Source of the DNA: Maricaulis sp048270265
Lineage (GTDB): Bacteria > Pseudomonadota > Alphaproteobacteria > Caulobacterales > Maricaulaceae
Assembly (NCBI RefSeq): GCF_048270265.1
Contig: NZ_JBLWTD010000002.1
Coordinates: 102,017-166,016, forward strand
Length of the DNA: 64,000 nt
Reading direction: 5' to 3'
Shown here: positions 26,834 through 36,721 of the stretch, piece after piece
How the letters are laid out: the number at the start of each line of letters is the position of its first letter
Position numbering within the stretch: position 1 is the first letter of the stretch
Notes under the pieces: generated by a model
Told to the model about the DNA's origin: nothing
Database searches by the model: none
The model's input: the letters and a program-made list of their open reading frames with translations, nothing else
Position numbers and translations under genes: made by a program

Positions 26834-28909
26834 CTACCAGACCGAGACGCGTTCCTCGGGCGGCAGGTAGAGATCATTGTCTTCGGTGACGCCGAAGGCC
26901 TCGTACCAGACGTCCATATTCCGGACCACACCATTGGTGCGGTATGGGGACGGACTGTGCGGATCGGTGGTCAGCCGCGAGACGAGACTGTCCTCGGTAT
27001 AGAGGCGGCGCCAGACCTGGGCCCAGGCCATGAAGAAGCGCTGATCGCCGGTAAAGCCGTCAATCACCGGGGCTTCGCCGCCATGTTCGTCGAGATACAT
27101 GTGGTAGGCGCGGTAGGCCATGGAGAGCCCGCCGATATCACCGATATTCTCGCCCAGGGTCAGGCGGCCATTCACGAACATGCCCTCGACCGGTGAGAAT
27201 TCCTCATACTGGGCGACGATCTGGTCGGTGCGCGCATCGAATTGCTCGCGTGAGAAGTCGGTCCACCAGTTGCGCAGCAAGCCGTCACCATCGGACTGGC
27301 TGCCCTGGTCGTCGAAGCCGTGGCCCATTTCATGGCCGATCACGGCGCCGATACCGCCGAAATTGACGGCCGGGTCGGCATTGGGGTCGAAGAAGGGACC
27401 TTGCAGGATGGCCGCCGGGAAGACGATCTCGTTGGCGGTCGAGGAATAATAGGCGTTCACCGTTTGCGGTGACATGCCCCATTCCCAATCGCGGATCGGA
27501 CCGTTCAGACGGGCGCGGCTGTCGGCGCGATACCAGGCCGAAATGCGTTCGGAGTTGCCGAACAGGTCATCGGGGCGGATTTCGATCGAGGAATAATCCG
27601 GCCACTGGTCCGGATAGGCGATCTTCGGCGTGAACTTGGCGAGCTTGTCGAGCGCTTCGGCCCGGGTCTCGTCATCCATCCATTCCAGCGTCTCGATCCG
27701 CTCGCCCAGGGCGCGGCGCAGATAGGCGACGAGGTCTTCCATCTGTTCCTTGTTCTCGGCCGGGAAATGGCGTTCGACATAGATCCGGCCGATGGCCTGG
27801 CCGAGTGGCCCGTTCACATACTGGATCGCGCGGCGATCGCGGGCCCGTGCTTCGTCCGTGCCCGAAAGTGTGCGGTTCCAGAAATCGAAGCTGCGGTCAT
27901 AGAAGGCTTCGTCGAGCTCATTGCGGTTGGAGCTCATGTAGTGAAGCATCAGATAGTCCTGCCAAGTCTCGACCGGGATTTCCCGGAACAGGGCAGCGAG
28001 CGACTGGACCGCCGTGTTCTGTGACACGACGACATGATCCTGGTCGCCAAAGTCGAGGGTTGTCATGAAGCGCGCCCAGTCAAAACCGGGGGCGTAGGCC
28101 TCCAGCTCGTCAAGGGTCATCGGGTTATAGCTGGCCACCCGGTCGCGGCTCTCGGCGCGGGTCCAGTGGATCTGGGCAATCGCGGTTTCCAGGTCGAGCA
28201 CGGCCTGGGCCCGCTCGGTGCCATTTTCCTCACCGATCATGCCAAGCACGTCGGCCATGTAATCGACATAGGCGGTGCGGTAACCGTCAAACCGTTCGTC
28301 ATCGCGCAGATAGTAGTCACGATCCGGCATGCCCAGACCCGACTGGCGGATATAGACGATATAGGTGTCCGGGTTCCCGGCATCGCGGCCAACCCCGGCA
28401 CCGAACAGCGAGGCGAACCCGCTGGCGCCGAACAGGTCAATGATGTCGTCATGGTCTTGCGCGGCGGCAATCCGGTCGAGACCGGGCCGGGCCGGGCTGA
28501 GGCCGAGCTCGTTGAGGTGGTCGGTATTCATGTAGCTGGCGTAGAGATCGCCGACCTGCTGCTCGACCGAACCGACCGGGTTTTCCGTCGCCGAAACGTC
28601 GGCAATGATCGCATCGATCCGCTCTTCCGCGGTCAGGGCGAGCTCGGAGAAGGAGCCGAAATTCGAGAAGCCGGGCGGGATTTCCGTTGTGTCGAGCCAG
28701 CCTTCATTCACATAGCGGAAGAAGTCATCGCCGGGAGCGACGGTCTCGCTGATATGCTGCGTCTCGATACCCCAGGCGCCGAGGGACGGTGTGCCTGTTT
28801 CGACGGCAGTGGCGCTGACGTCCGCGGCATCGTCAGCCGGTGGTTCTGCTGCGGGATTGCAGGCCGCAAGCAGGACGAGGCAGGCGCTGCCAAGAAGTAA
28901 TTTTTTCAC
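26834..28909 (-). CDS. M13 family zinc metallopeptidase lipoprotein (paralogue 3)
   Basis: A 691-residue neprilysin/PepO-like endopeptidase, predicted to be exported and lipid-anchored by the lipobox LVLLAAC and to cut oligopeptides. The zinc site is VIGHEMGHGFDDQG, with H526, E527 and H530; the third ligand is in GENIGDIGG near 587. The substrate-backbone motif is NAYYSSTANEIVFPA, and the end is the family's ERVSVW. I chose the GTG at 28909 because GGAGAG lies 9 bases before it, while the upstream ATG at 28927 has no ribosome site. It is the last of three adjacent paralogues and has its own terminator. Confidence 0.93.
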   Translation of the reverse strand: MKKLLLGSACLVLLAACNPAAEPPADDAADVSATAVETGTPSLGAWGIETQHISETVAPGDDFFRYVNEGWLDTTEIPPGFSNFGSFSELALTAEERIDAIIADVSATENPVGSVEQQVGDLYASYMNTDHLNELGLSPARPGLDRIAAAQDHDDIIDLFGASGFASLFGAGVGRDAGNPDTYIVYIRQSGLGMPDRDYYLRDDERFDGYRTAYVDYMADVLGMIGEENGTERAQAVLDLETAIAQIHWTRAESRDRVASYNPMTLDELEAYAPGFDWARFMTTLDFGDQDHVVVSQNTAVQSLAALFREIPVETWQDYLMLHYMSSNRNELDEAFYDRSFDFWNRTLSGTDEARARDRRAIQYVNGPLGQAIGRIYVERHFPAENKEQMEDLVAYLRRALGERIETLEWMDDETRAEALDKLAKFTPKIAYPDQWPDYSSIEIRPDDLFGNSERISAWYRADSRARLNGPIRDWEWGMSPQTVNAYYSSTANEIVFPAAILQGPFFDPNADPAVNFGGIGAVIGHEMGHGFDDQGSQSDGDGLLRNWWTDFSREQFDARTDQIVAQYEEFSPVEGMFVNGRLTLGENIGDIGGLSMAYRAYHMYLDEHGGEAPVIDGFTGDQRFFMAWAQVWRRLYTEDSLVSRLTTDPHSPSPYRTNGVVRNMDVWYEAFGVTEDNDLYLPPEERVSVW

Positions 28910-29031
28910 GGGACATCTCTCCGTCATGATCGAAATTGATTGGGGGCAAGACTAGGGCGTGATTGTCAGGACGCAAGTGCCGCGCGGATAATCCGCCTGC
29001 CGTGCGGTTGGGTGCATGCCGGTAACAAAAA

Positions 29032-29058
29032 AGGCGGCCCGGCATCGCCGGACCGCCT
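29032..29058 (-). terminator. Terminator of M13 peptidase gene 2
   Basis: AGGCGGCCCGGC and GCCGGACCGCCT form a 12-bp stem with one mismatch and a 3-base loop. On the minus strand it is followed by TTTTTTG, a classic intrinsic terminator 19 bases past the stop. Confidence 0.92.
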
Positions 29059-29077
29059 GATCTGTCATTCGATCACG

Positions 29078-31168
29078 TTACCAGATCGAAACCCGCTCTT
29101 CGGGTGGCAGGTAGAGGTCATTGTCTTCGCTGATGTCGAAGGCGTCATACCAGGCGTCGATATTGCGCACGACGCCGTTGACCCGGTATTGCGCCGGGCT
29201 GTGCGGATCGGAACGCAGACGGCCGATAAGGGCGTCTTCGGTCAGCTTGGAACGCCAGACCTGGGCCCAGGACATGAAGAAGCGCTGGTCGCCGGTCAGG
29301 CCGTCGAGCACGGGTGCTTCACCGCCGGTGTGGTCGGCGAGGTAGGCATGATAGGCTTGGTAGGCGATGGAGAGGCCGCCAAGATCGCCGATATTCTCGC
29401 CGAGCGTCAGCTGACCATTCACATTCTCGCCCTCGACCGGGGAGAAGGCATCATACTGGGCGACCAGCGTACCGGTCCGCTCCTGGAAGTGCTCGCGGGA
29501 GAAGTCGGTCCACCAGTTGCGCAGCACGCCATCGCCGTCCTGTTCGGCACCCTGATCGTCGAAGCCATGGCCCATTTCATGGCCGATGACACCGCCGATA
29601 GCGGCGAAATTGACCGCAGGATCCGCGAAGGGGTCGAAGAAGGGAGCCTGCAGGATGGCAGCCGGGAAGACGATCTCGTTGCTGTCCGGATTGTAGTAGG
29701 CATTGACCGTCTGCGGGCTCATATACCACATCCAGTCGCGCTTGGATTCGTTCAGCTGGGCGCGTTGATCGTCCCAGTTCCAGGCGCTGATGGCGCGCAC
29801 ATTGCCGATCAGGTCGTCGCTGCTGACCTCAATGGTTGAATAATCACGCCAGACATCCGGATAGCCGATCTTGGGCAGGAAGCTTTCCAGCTTGTCCTGG
29901 GCTTCCGCACGCGTGGCGTCATCCATCCAGTCGAGGGTTTCGATGCGGGCTGCGAAGGCCGCACGAAGATAGCCGACAAGGTCTTCCATCTGCGCCTTGT
30001 ACTCTGGCGGGAAGTAACGCTCGACATAGACCTGGCCGATATTCTCGCCAAAGCGGCGATTGACGAACTGGATCGCGCGCAGATCGCGTGAACGCTGCTC
30101 ATCGACGCCGCTCAGTGTGCGGGAATAGAAATCGAAGCTCGCTTCGTCGAACCGGGCCGGCAGCTGGCCGGTCTGGTTGTCGACGAAATGGAAGGCCAGG
30201 TAGGAGGCCAGCACATCGACCGGTGTCTCGGCGAAGAGCTGGGCGCTGGCCTGGACCGCGGTATCGGTATTGACGACGACCTCGGTGATGTCGGCGATGC
30301 CGAGCGCTTCGAGGAACGGCGTCCATTCAAAGCCCGGTGCATAGGCTTCCAGCTCGGCCAGCGTCATCAGATGGTAGTTCGGCACGGATTCACGGGCCAG
30401 TTCGGCGGGCCACTGAACCTGGGCAAGCGAGGTTTCCAGCGCCATGATGTCGGCGGCACGTCCTTCGGGATTGTCGACGCCGGCCATGGTCAGAATGTTG
30501 GTGATATAGGCGACATAGGCCGCGCGGTAGGCGACATAGCGCTCGCCGTCATCAAGATAGTAATCCCGGTTCGGAAGGCCGAGACCCGCTTGCGAGATGT
30601 GGGTCAGGTAGCGCTGCGGATTGCCTGAATCCTGGCTGATATAGATCCCGATCATCGAATTGTGCACGGGAAGGCCGAACCAGCGGGCAATTTCCGCGTG
30701 GGTGGTCGACGCCAGCACGGCATCAAGCTCGTCCTGGATCGGCGTGAGGCCGAGCGCCTCGATCCGGTCGGTATCCATATAGCTGCGATAGAGATCACCG
30801 ATCTGCTGTTCCGGCGTGCCGGCGGCGGAATCGGTTGCTGCGGCTTCCGCGATGATCGCGTTCACGCGCTCTTCGGAGGTCATGTAGAGGTCGAGGAAGG
30901 CGCCGGCAGAGCTGAAGCCGGCCGGGATTTCAGCGGTGTCGAGCCAGCCCTGGTTGACGTAGGTGAAGAAGTCGTCGCCGGGATTGACGGTTTCGCTGAC
31001 ATAATCGGTCTCGATACCCCAGTCGCCAAGGGTCGCTTCGCCGGTGATGGCGGGCGTTTCGGTGGCCGGGCTCTCGATGGCTGCAGTGTCGACGGCAGGC
31101 GCCTCGGCGGGCGGGTTGCAGGCGGCGAGCATGGCAATGCAGACGCCGCTGAGCAGGTATTTTTTCAT
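29078..31168 (-). CDS. M13 family zinc metallopeptidase lipoprotein (paralogue 2)
   Basis: A 696-residue paralogue of the two flanking genes. It has a lipobox (AMLAAC), an acidic low-complexity linker rich in Ala/Pro/Thr after the anchor, and the M13 zinc site HEMGH (H530, E531, H534). GENIGDLGG is the third ligand, NAYYNPDSNEIVFPAAI the substrate motif, and RVSIW the end. It is expected to act in the periplasm or at the outer membrane on short peptides. The 3' end of the upstream paralogue is separated by a terminator, so this copy probably has its own promoter in the 163-base gap. Confidence 0.94.
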   Translation of the reverse strand: MKKYLLSGVCIAMLAACNPPAEAPAVDTAAIESPATETPAITGEATLGDWGIETDYVSETVNPGDDFFTYVNQGWLDTAEIPAGFSSAGAFLDLYMTSEERVNAIIAEAAATDSAAGTPEQQIGDLYRSYMDTDRIEALGLTPIQDELDAVLASTTHAEIARWFGLPVHNSMIGIYISQDSGNPQRYLTHISQAGLGLPNRDYYLDDGERYVAYRAAYVAYITNILTMAGVDNPEGRAADIMALETSLAQVQWPAELARESVPNYHLMTLAELEAYAPGFEWTPFLEALGIADITEVVVNTDTAVQASAQLFAETPVDVLASYLAFHFVDNQTGQLPARFDEASFDFYSRTLSGVDEQRSRDLRAIQFVNRRFGENIGQVYVERYFPPEYKAQMEDLVGYLRAAFAARIETLDWMDDATRAEAQDKLESFLPKIGYPDVWRDYSTIEVSSDDLIGNVRAISAWNWDDQRAQLNESKRDWMWYMSPQTVNAYYNPDSNEIVFPAAILQAPFFDPFADPAVNFAAIGGVIGHEMGHGFDDQGAEQDGDGVLRNWWTDFSREHFQERTGTLVAQYDAFSPVEGENVNGQLTLGENIGDLGGLSIAYQAYHAYLADHTGGEAPVLDGLTGDQRFFMSWAQVWRSKLTEDALIGRLRSDPHSPAQYRVNGVVRNIDAWYDAFDISEDNDLYLPPEERVSIW

Positions 31169-31271
31169 ACTTCAATTCCCCAAAAAAATGGCATTAACCG
31201 CCAAGTCTAGAGGGGGCGGTGCAGGAAGCAACTGACGGTTCTGTTAGTTTCGCGGGACCCCGACGGCAAAA

Positions 31272-31293
31272 CGGCCCGGATTGCTCCGGGCCG
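31272..31293 (-). terminator. Terminator of M13 peptidase gene 1
   Basis: CGGCCCGGA and TCCGGGCCG form a 9-bp perfect stem with a 4-base loop, followed on the minus strand by TTTTGCC. It lies 38 bases after the stop codon. Confidence 0.85.
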
Positions 31294-31331
31294 CTCTGTT
31301 GCGTGCAGGTCTGTGATGGCTGTCTAGCGCA

Positions 31332-33407
31332 TCACCAGATCGAGACGCGCTCTTCCGGTGGCAGGTAGAGCGCATCGCCTTCCTGGATATCGAAAGCGGC
31401 GTACCAGGCATCGAGATTGCGGACGATGCCGTTGGTCCGGTATTGCGACGGGCTGTGCGGATCGGTGGTCAGACGTGCGACCAGATTGTCCTCACGGTAC
31501 AGGCGGCGCCAGACCTGGGCCCAGGCGAGGAAGAAGCGCTGATCGCCGGTATAGCCGTCAATCACCGGCGCTTCGCCGCCGCAGCAAGAGTCCAGATACT
31601 GGTGATAGGCGGTGTAGGCCATCTGCATGCCGCCCAGATCACCGATGTTCTCACCCATCGTGAAGGTGCCATTCACGTTCATGCCCTCGATCGGGGAATA
31701 GGTATCGTACTGGGCACCAAGGCGGGCGGCGCGTTCCTCGAAACCGGCATTGGTCTCTGCCGACCACCAGTCGCGGATCGAACCATCATAATCGAAACGG
31801 CGGCCCTGATCGTCAAAACCATGACCGATTTCATGCCCGATCACCGCGCCAATCGCGCCGTAATTGATGGCGGCGTCGGCATTGGGATCAAAGAAGGGGG
31901 CCTGCAGGATGCCGGCCGGGAAGGTGATCTGGTTCATCAACGGATTGTAGGACGCGTTGATGGTCTGTGGCGGATAGGGCCACTGGCTCCGGTCGACCGG
32001 GCCGGCGAGGTCGGCGACCTGCTCATTCCAGTTGAAGGCATTGATGCGCATCACATTGCCAAACAGGTCGTCGGGCTCGATTGCCAGCGCCGAGTAGTCC
32101 TGCCACTCATCGGGATAGCCAATGCGCGGTTCGAAGGTCGAGAGTTTGCGCAGGGCATTGGCGCGCGTTTCCTCGTCCATCCATTCCAGCCGGCTCAAAC
32201 GGCCTTCGAAAGCTGTCACCAGATTGGCGACCAGTTCCTCCATCGCCGCCTTGGACGAGGGCGGGAAATGCCGGTCAACATAGATCTGACCGACCGCTTC
32301 GCCCAGTTGCCCGCCGACCAGGTTGACGCCGCGGCGGTCACGGGGGCGTTGCTCTTGGGTGCCATTGAGCGTGCGGCCGTAGAAATCGAAATTGGCCTGG
32401 TCAAAGGCCGAGGACAGATTGCCCGCATTGTTCTGCAGGAAATGGAAGGTCAGGTAGTCCTGCCAGACATTGACCGGCGTTTCCTCGAAAATCCGGCCCG
32501 TCGCCTCGATCGCGCTGGGTTGGGCGACGAGATAGGTCGCGACACCGTCGAGGCCCATCTGGGTCATGCCATTGGCAAAATCGAGCTGGGGCGCGAGTGC
32601 CGCAAGCTGGTCGAGCGGCATTGGATTGTAGATTTCCGAGATATTGCGCGAGCGCTCCTGGGTCCAGTGAACCTCGGCGAGTTGCGTTTCGAGTGCCATG
32701 ATGGCGGCGGCCCGGCTTGCGCCGTCCTCGATACCGGCCAGATCGAACATCCGGGCGATGAAGGCCGTATAGGCCTCGCGATAGCGGGCGTAATTCTCGT
32801 TCTCGAGATCGACATAGTAATCGCGATCGGGAAGGCCCAGCCCGCCCTGACCGACATAGACGGTATGGCGCGTCGTGTCGGCGGGGTCGGGGATGATGCC
32901 GATATCAAGCGGGGCCGGCTGACCGACCGTCGCGAACAGGTTGAGGATCGCTTCAGGGGTGTCTGCGGCCGCGATCGCGTCGAGATAGGGTTGTGCCGGG
33001 GCCAGGCCCAGGGTTTCGATGGTTTCGGTATCCATCCAGCTGCCATAGAGGTCGCCGACCTTCTGCTCGATTGTGCCGGGGGCAGGATGCGCGGCGGCCA
33101 GGTCGAGAATGATCTCCTGGACCTGTTCTTCCGCTTCCAGCGCCAGCTCGGTGAACATGCCGAAATTCGACAGGTCCGACGGGATCTCTGTCGTTTCCAG
33201 CCAATGCCCGTTTGCATAACGGTAGAAATCGTCACCGGGCGCATAGGCCAGGTCCATACCGGTCTGGTCGAAACCCCAATCGCCGATCCGGGCGGGTGCT
33301 TCGATCGCGCTGTTGGCCGTGAGTTCCGTCGTATCGCCGGAAAGCCCGGCCTGGCCGCAGGCGGCGAGGAGGGCGAAGGCCGCCGAACTCAGCAAAAGTC
33401 TCTTCAT
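31332..33407 (-). CDS. M13 family zinc metallopeptidase lipoprotein (paralogue 1)
   Basis: A 691-residue M13 endopeptidase. The ATG at 33407 follows AGGGGAT by 6 bases and gives a lipoprotein signal (ALLAACG); the frame is open to 33455 without a site. The zinc motif is HEIGH (H525, E526, H529) where the two siblings have HEMGH, the third ligand is in GENIGDLGG, and the substrate motif is NASYNPLMNQITFPAG, less typical than NAYY. These differences suggest a changed specificity. A pair of cysteines (SCCGGEAP) replaces the sibling sequence HGGEAP. It lies 72 bases after the RND pump, separated by a hairpin. Confidence 0.93.
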   Translation of the reverse strand: MKRLLLSSAAFALLAACGQAGLSGDTTELTANSAIEAPARIGDWGFDQTGMDLAYAPGDDFYRYANGHWLETTEIPSDLSNFGMFTELALEAEEQVQEIILDLAAAHPAPGTIEQKVGDLYGSWMDTETIETLGLAPAQPYLDAIAAADTPEAILNLFATVGQPAPLDIGIIPDPADTTRHTVYVGQGGLGLPDRDYYVDLENENYARYREAYTAFIARMFDLAGIEDGASRAAAIMALETQLAEVHWTQERSRNISEIYNPMPLDQLAALAPQLDFANGMTQMGLDGVATYLVAQPSAIEATGRIFEETPVNVWQDYLTFHFLQNNAGNLSSAFDQANFDFYGRTLNGTQEQRPRDRRGVNLVGGQLGEAVGQIYVDRHFPPSSKAAMEELVANLVTAFEGRLSRLEWMDEETRANALRKLSTFEPRIGYPDEWQDYSALAIEPDDLFGNVMRINAFNWNEQVADLAGPVDRSQWPYPPQTINASYNPLMNQITFPAGILQAPFFDPNADAAINYGAIGAVIGHEIGHGFDDQGRRFDYDGSIRDWWSAETNAGFEERAARLGAQYDTYSPIEGMNVNGTFTMGENIGDLGGMQMAYTAYHQYLDSCCGGEAPVIDGYTGDQRFFLAWAQVWRRLYREDNLVARLTTDPHSPSQYRTNGIVRNLDAWYAAFDIQEGDALYLPPEERVSIW

Positions 33408-33441
33408 GGAATTATCCCCTGTGCGATTGGATATGATTGGG

Positions 33442-33473
33442 CAGGCCCCGCGCAAATTAGTGCGCGGGGCCTG
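33442..33473 (-). terminator. Hairpin between RND pump and M13 gene 1
   Basis: CAGGCCCCGCGC and GCGCGGGGCCTG form a 12-bp perfect stem around 8 bases. No T run follows on either strand, so termination may be partial; it could separate or attenuate expression of the peptidase cluster from the efflux operon. Confidence 0.55.
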
Positions 33474-33479
33474 AATTGG

Positions 33480-36400
33480 CTACTCCTGCGGGGAGTGATC
33501 GAGATGTCCGGCCATTTCGCCATGGGCGAAATCGGTGTCGGTATAGTCTGCACCCAGGGCGGGCTGCGACTTCCCGGTCCAGAGCCACCGGAACAGCCGC
33601 CCGATGTCGACGCCGATGGCGTAGAGCGACGGGATCAACAGCAAGGTCAGGAACAGCGCAAACAGGACCGCGAAGCCGAGGGCCACGACCATTGGCTTGA
33701 GGAACTGCGCCTGGGTCGAACGGGCCGCGATCATCGGCAGGATGCCGAGGAAGGTGGTGACCGAGGTCAGCAGGATCGGCCGGAAGCGCTGGACGCCGGC
33801 ATCGACGAGTGCCTGGAAGGCGCCCACGCCATTGGCCCGCAAGCGGTTGACGAAGTCCATCAGGACTAGGTTGTCGTTGATAACGACCCCCGCCGCCGCA
33901 CCGACCCCGAAATAGGAGAAGAGGGCGATCGGCATGTCGAACATCAGGTGGCCGAAAATGGCTCCCGTCAGCGCAAAGGGGATGGCGACCATGATCAGGA
34001 TGGGCTGGCTATAGCTGCGGAAGGCAACCGCCAGCAGGATGTACATCGACACCAGTGCCATGCCGAACAGGCCGAACAATTCCTGCATGAACTCCCGCTC
34101 ACCTTCGGACTGGCCGATTTCGTCACGGCTGATGCCCGGGAAGCGATGCTCCCAGCCCTCCCAGAACTCCGCGTCGAGGCTCTGGTTGATATCGCCGCGA
34201 GCGGACGGATCCGACAGTTCGGCATTCACCGTGACGGTGCGCATGCCATTGCGGCGGTTGATCCGGTTCAGTCCCGGCGCGAAATTCACATCGGCAACTG
34301 CCGACAGTGGCACTTCGTCTCCGTCACGGGTGCGGATGCGCAGATCGCGGAGCGTATCCAGCGACCGCCTTGCATCGCGATCAAGGCGGACCATGACCCG
34401 CACATCCTGGCCGTCACGTGGCAGGCGCTGTGCTTCCTCACCATAGAAGGCCTGGCGGACCTGGCGCGTCACATCGCCCAATGTCAGGCCGAGTGAGCGG
34501 GCATCGGGACGCAGGCTGAACTGAAGCTCCTCGGTCGAGGTCTGCAGCGAGTCGACGACATCATAGAGCGTGTCATAGCTGCGCAGCTGGGTTTTCAGGT
34601 CGTCGGCGGCCGCGCGCAACACGTCGAGGTCCTGGTGCGAGATCGCAAAGGTGATGGAACTGCCGCCATCATTCATCGTCGAATCCAGCGTGACTTCCTC
34701 CGCGTCCGGGATTGGCCCGAGGAATTCGCGGATTTTCAGGGCGACCTCCGAGGTGGCCAGCAAGCCGGGCCGGAATTCCGGGTCGGCGAGCGTGATCCAG
34801 GCACGGATCCGGCCATCGGTGGCCAGGGTCGAGCGGCTTTCGATCATGTCGACGTCACCGGGGAACTGCTCGCGGTAATAGTGCAGGGCCTCGTCCTGGG
34901 CGTTGTCGAGCTGTTCGCGAACCTGCTCGGTCCGGGTCCAGGGCGCGCCTTCGGCGAGCTGGATATTCACCTGGATGGTTTCATTCTCGATTTGCGGCAT
35001 GAAGACCGAGCCGACACGGTTGGTCATCATCAGCACGATGGAGATCAGGAAGATGCCGATGAATGTGATCAGCGTCGCATAGCGATTGCGGATCGCGAAT
35101 TTGACCATCGGGCGATAAACACCGCGAGCGAACCAGACCATGGTCTCGGCGATGGCGCGTTGCACCTTGATCAGCGGGCCGAAAAAGCCCGTGGTCTTCT
35201 GCGGCTTCATATGAGCCAGGTGGGCCGGCAGGATCAGCAGCGACTCGATCAGGGAGAAGGTCAGGCACGCGATCACGACGAGTGAAATCTGCTTGGTGAA
35301 CTGCACCGTCGGCCCGGTGATGAGCATGAATGGCATGAACATCATCACCGTGGTGATGACCGCGAAAATGACGGGCTTGATCACCATCTGGGTGCCGATG
35401 ATGGACGCGGTCAGTCCGTTCTCGCCACGTTCGACACGGTCGTGAATATTCTCGCCGACGACGATGGCGTCGTCGACCACGATGCCGATCACCAGCAGGA
35501 ATGCGAACAGCGACAGCATGTTAAGCGTGACGCCGAGCATGGGCAGCAACATGAATGCGCCGCCAAAGGCCACGAAAATGCCGGCCGTCACCCAGAATGC
35601 GACCAGCGGGCGCAGGAAGAGGAAGAGGACAATCAGGACCAGGAAGCCGCCGAACAGAGCCGAGTTCAGGATCGTCGCCATCCGGGCTTCATACATTTCC
35701 GAATTGTCCCACCACAGTGAGAGGGTGACACCGTCGGGCAGTTCAAGCTGTTTGCGCTCGATATAGCCACGCACACTGGCGGAGACATCGACAACATCGA
35801 TATTCGGGGTCGTCAGCACGACGATCAGCGCCATCGGCTCGCCATTGTAGGTCGCAGCCAGATTGGCATCGACAAAGCCGTCAGTGACGCTGGCGACATC
35901 GCCGACCCGGACGGTGCCGCCGGCGGAGGTCTGGCGAATGATGAGGTTCTCGAATTCCGCACGCGTATCGGCCAGCTGGCGTGAGGTGAGGCTGAGTTCG
36001 CCCAGCTCGGTACGGACGCTGCCGGCAGAGGCATTGAGCGAACTGGCGCGGATGGCGGCCACGATCTCGTCGAAGCTGAGATTGTAGCGTTGCAGGTCAT
36101 CCTCGGCCAGCTCGATCGAAACCTCCTCGCCGAGCACCGCCCAGGTATTGACCAGGGATGAGCCGGGCAGCTGGGCGACTTCGTCACGAATTTCGCGGGC
36201 GATATGCTGCAAATCGCGGCGGTCGATGAAACCGTGCACCGCAAAGCCGATGACCTGGTCCTGGGCGCGCCACGGGTTCACGACGGGGCGGTAGGCCGAT
36301 TGCGGCAGATTGTTCACCGAGTCGACTTCGAGTTTGATGTTGTCGATGAACTCGCCGACATCAACGGAGGGCAGGCCCTCGACATTGATGGAGCCACTGC

Positions 36401-36695
36401 CTTCGCGGGCGGTCGAGGTGATGGTGTCGACCCCGTCGAGATCGGCCAGGGCCTCCTCGATCCGGACAATGATTTGCTCTTCAACTTCCTGCGGCGAGGC
36501 GCCGGGCCAGGCCACCGAGATGGTGGCACCGTTGACCGCGACCGTCGGAAACACTTCCCGGTTCAGCTGGAAATATCCGAAAATCCCGCCCACCAGGGCG
36601 ACGATCATCAAGAGGTTGGCGGCGACTGAGTTTCGGGCCCACCAGCCAACAATACCGCGGGGTGCCTCGTCATGTGTCGTGTTCGGGTCGGTCAT
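33480..36695 (-). CDS. RND efflux pump inner-membrane transporter
   Basis: A 1071-residue AcrB/MexB-type proton-driven pump, twelve membrane helices with two large periplasmic loops. It has the first helix SVAANLLMIVALVGGIFGYF, the periplasmic porter domain, the second repeat beginning near FAIRNRYATLITFIGIFLIS, and the GDD-like helix FAFLLVIGIVVDDAIVVGEN that holds the proton-relay aspartates. It begins 26 bases after the adaptor gene, in an operon of outer-membrane factor, adaptor and pump. Family members export lipophilic compounds, dyes or antibiotics; the substrate is unknown. The C-terminus is acidic and His-containing. Confidence 0.94.
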   Translation of the reverse strand: MTDPNTTHDEAPRGIVGWWARNSVAANLLMIVALVGGIFGYFQLNREVFPTVAVNGATISVAWPGASPQEVEEQIIVRIEEALADLDGVDTITSTAREGSGSINVEGLPSVDVGEFIDNIKLEVDSVNNLPQSAYRPVVNPWRAQDQVIGFAVHGFIDRRDLQHIAREIRDEVAQLPGSSLVNTWAVLGEEVSIELAEDDLQRYNLSFDEIVAAIRASSLNASAGSVRTELGELSLTSRQLADTRAEFENLIIRQTSAGGTVRVGDVASVTDGFVDANLAATYNGEPMALIVVLTTPNIDVVDVSASVRGYIERKQLELPDGVTLSLWWDNSEMYEARMATILNSALFGGFLVLIVLFLFLRPLVAFWVTAGIFVAFGGAFMLLPMLGVTLNMLSLFAFLLVIGIVVDDAIVVGENIHDRVERGENGLTASIIGTQMVIKPVIFAVITTVMMFMPFMLITGPTVQFTKQISLVVIACLTFSLIESLLILPAHLAHMKPQKTTGFFGPLIKVQRAIAETMVWFARGVYRPMVKFAIRNRYATLITFIGIFLISIVLMMTNRVGSVFMPQIENETIQVNIQLAEGAPWTRTEQVREQLDNAQDEALHYYREQFPGDVDMIESRSTLATDGRIRAWITLADPEFRPGLLATSEVALKIREFLGPIPDAEEVTLDSTMNDGGSSITFAISHQDLDVLRAAADDLKTQLRSYDTLYDVVDSLQTSTEELQFSLRPDARSLGLTLGDVTRQVRQAFYGEEAQRLPRDGQDVRVMVRLDRDARRSLDTLRDLRIRTRDGDEVPLSAVADVNFAPGLNRINRRNGMRTVTVNAELSDPSARGDINQSLDAEFWEGWEHRFPGISRDEIGQSEGEREFMQELFGLFGMALVSMYILLAVAFRSYSQPILIMVAIPFALTGAIFGHLMFDMPIALFSYFGVGAAAGVVINDNLVLMDFVNRLRANGVGAFQALVDAGVQRFRPILLTSVTTFLGILPMIAARSTQAQFLKPMVVALGFAVLFALFLTLLLIPSLYAIGVDIGRLFRWLWTGKSQPALGADYTDTDFAHGEMAGHLDHSPQE

Positions 36696-36721
36696 GGCCG
36701 TCTCCTGATCGCAGTGTCGAA

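Noticed and set aside
31443..33869. 808-codon open frame opposite the first M13 peptidase
   Set aside because: Antisense shadow of a full-length M13 gene with a lipobox and zinc site.
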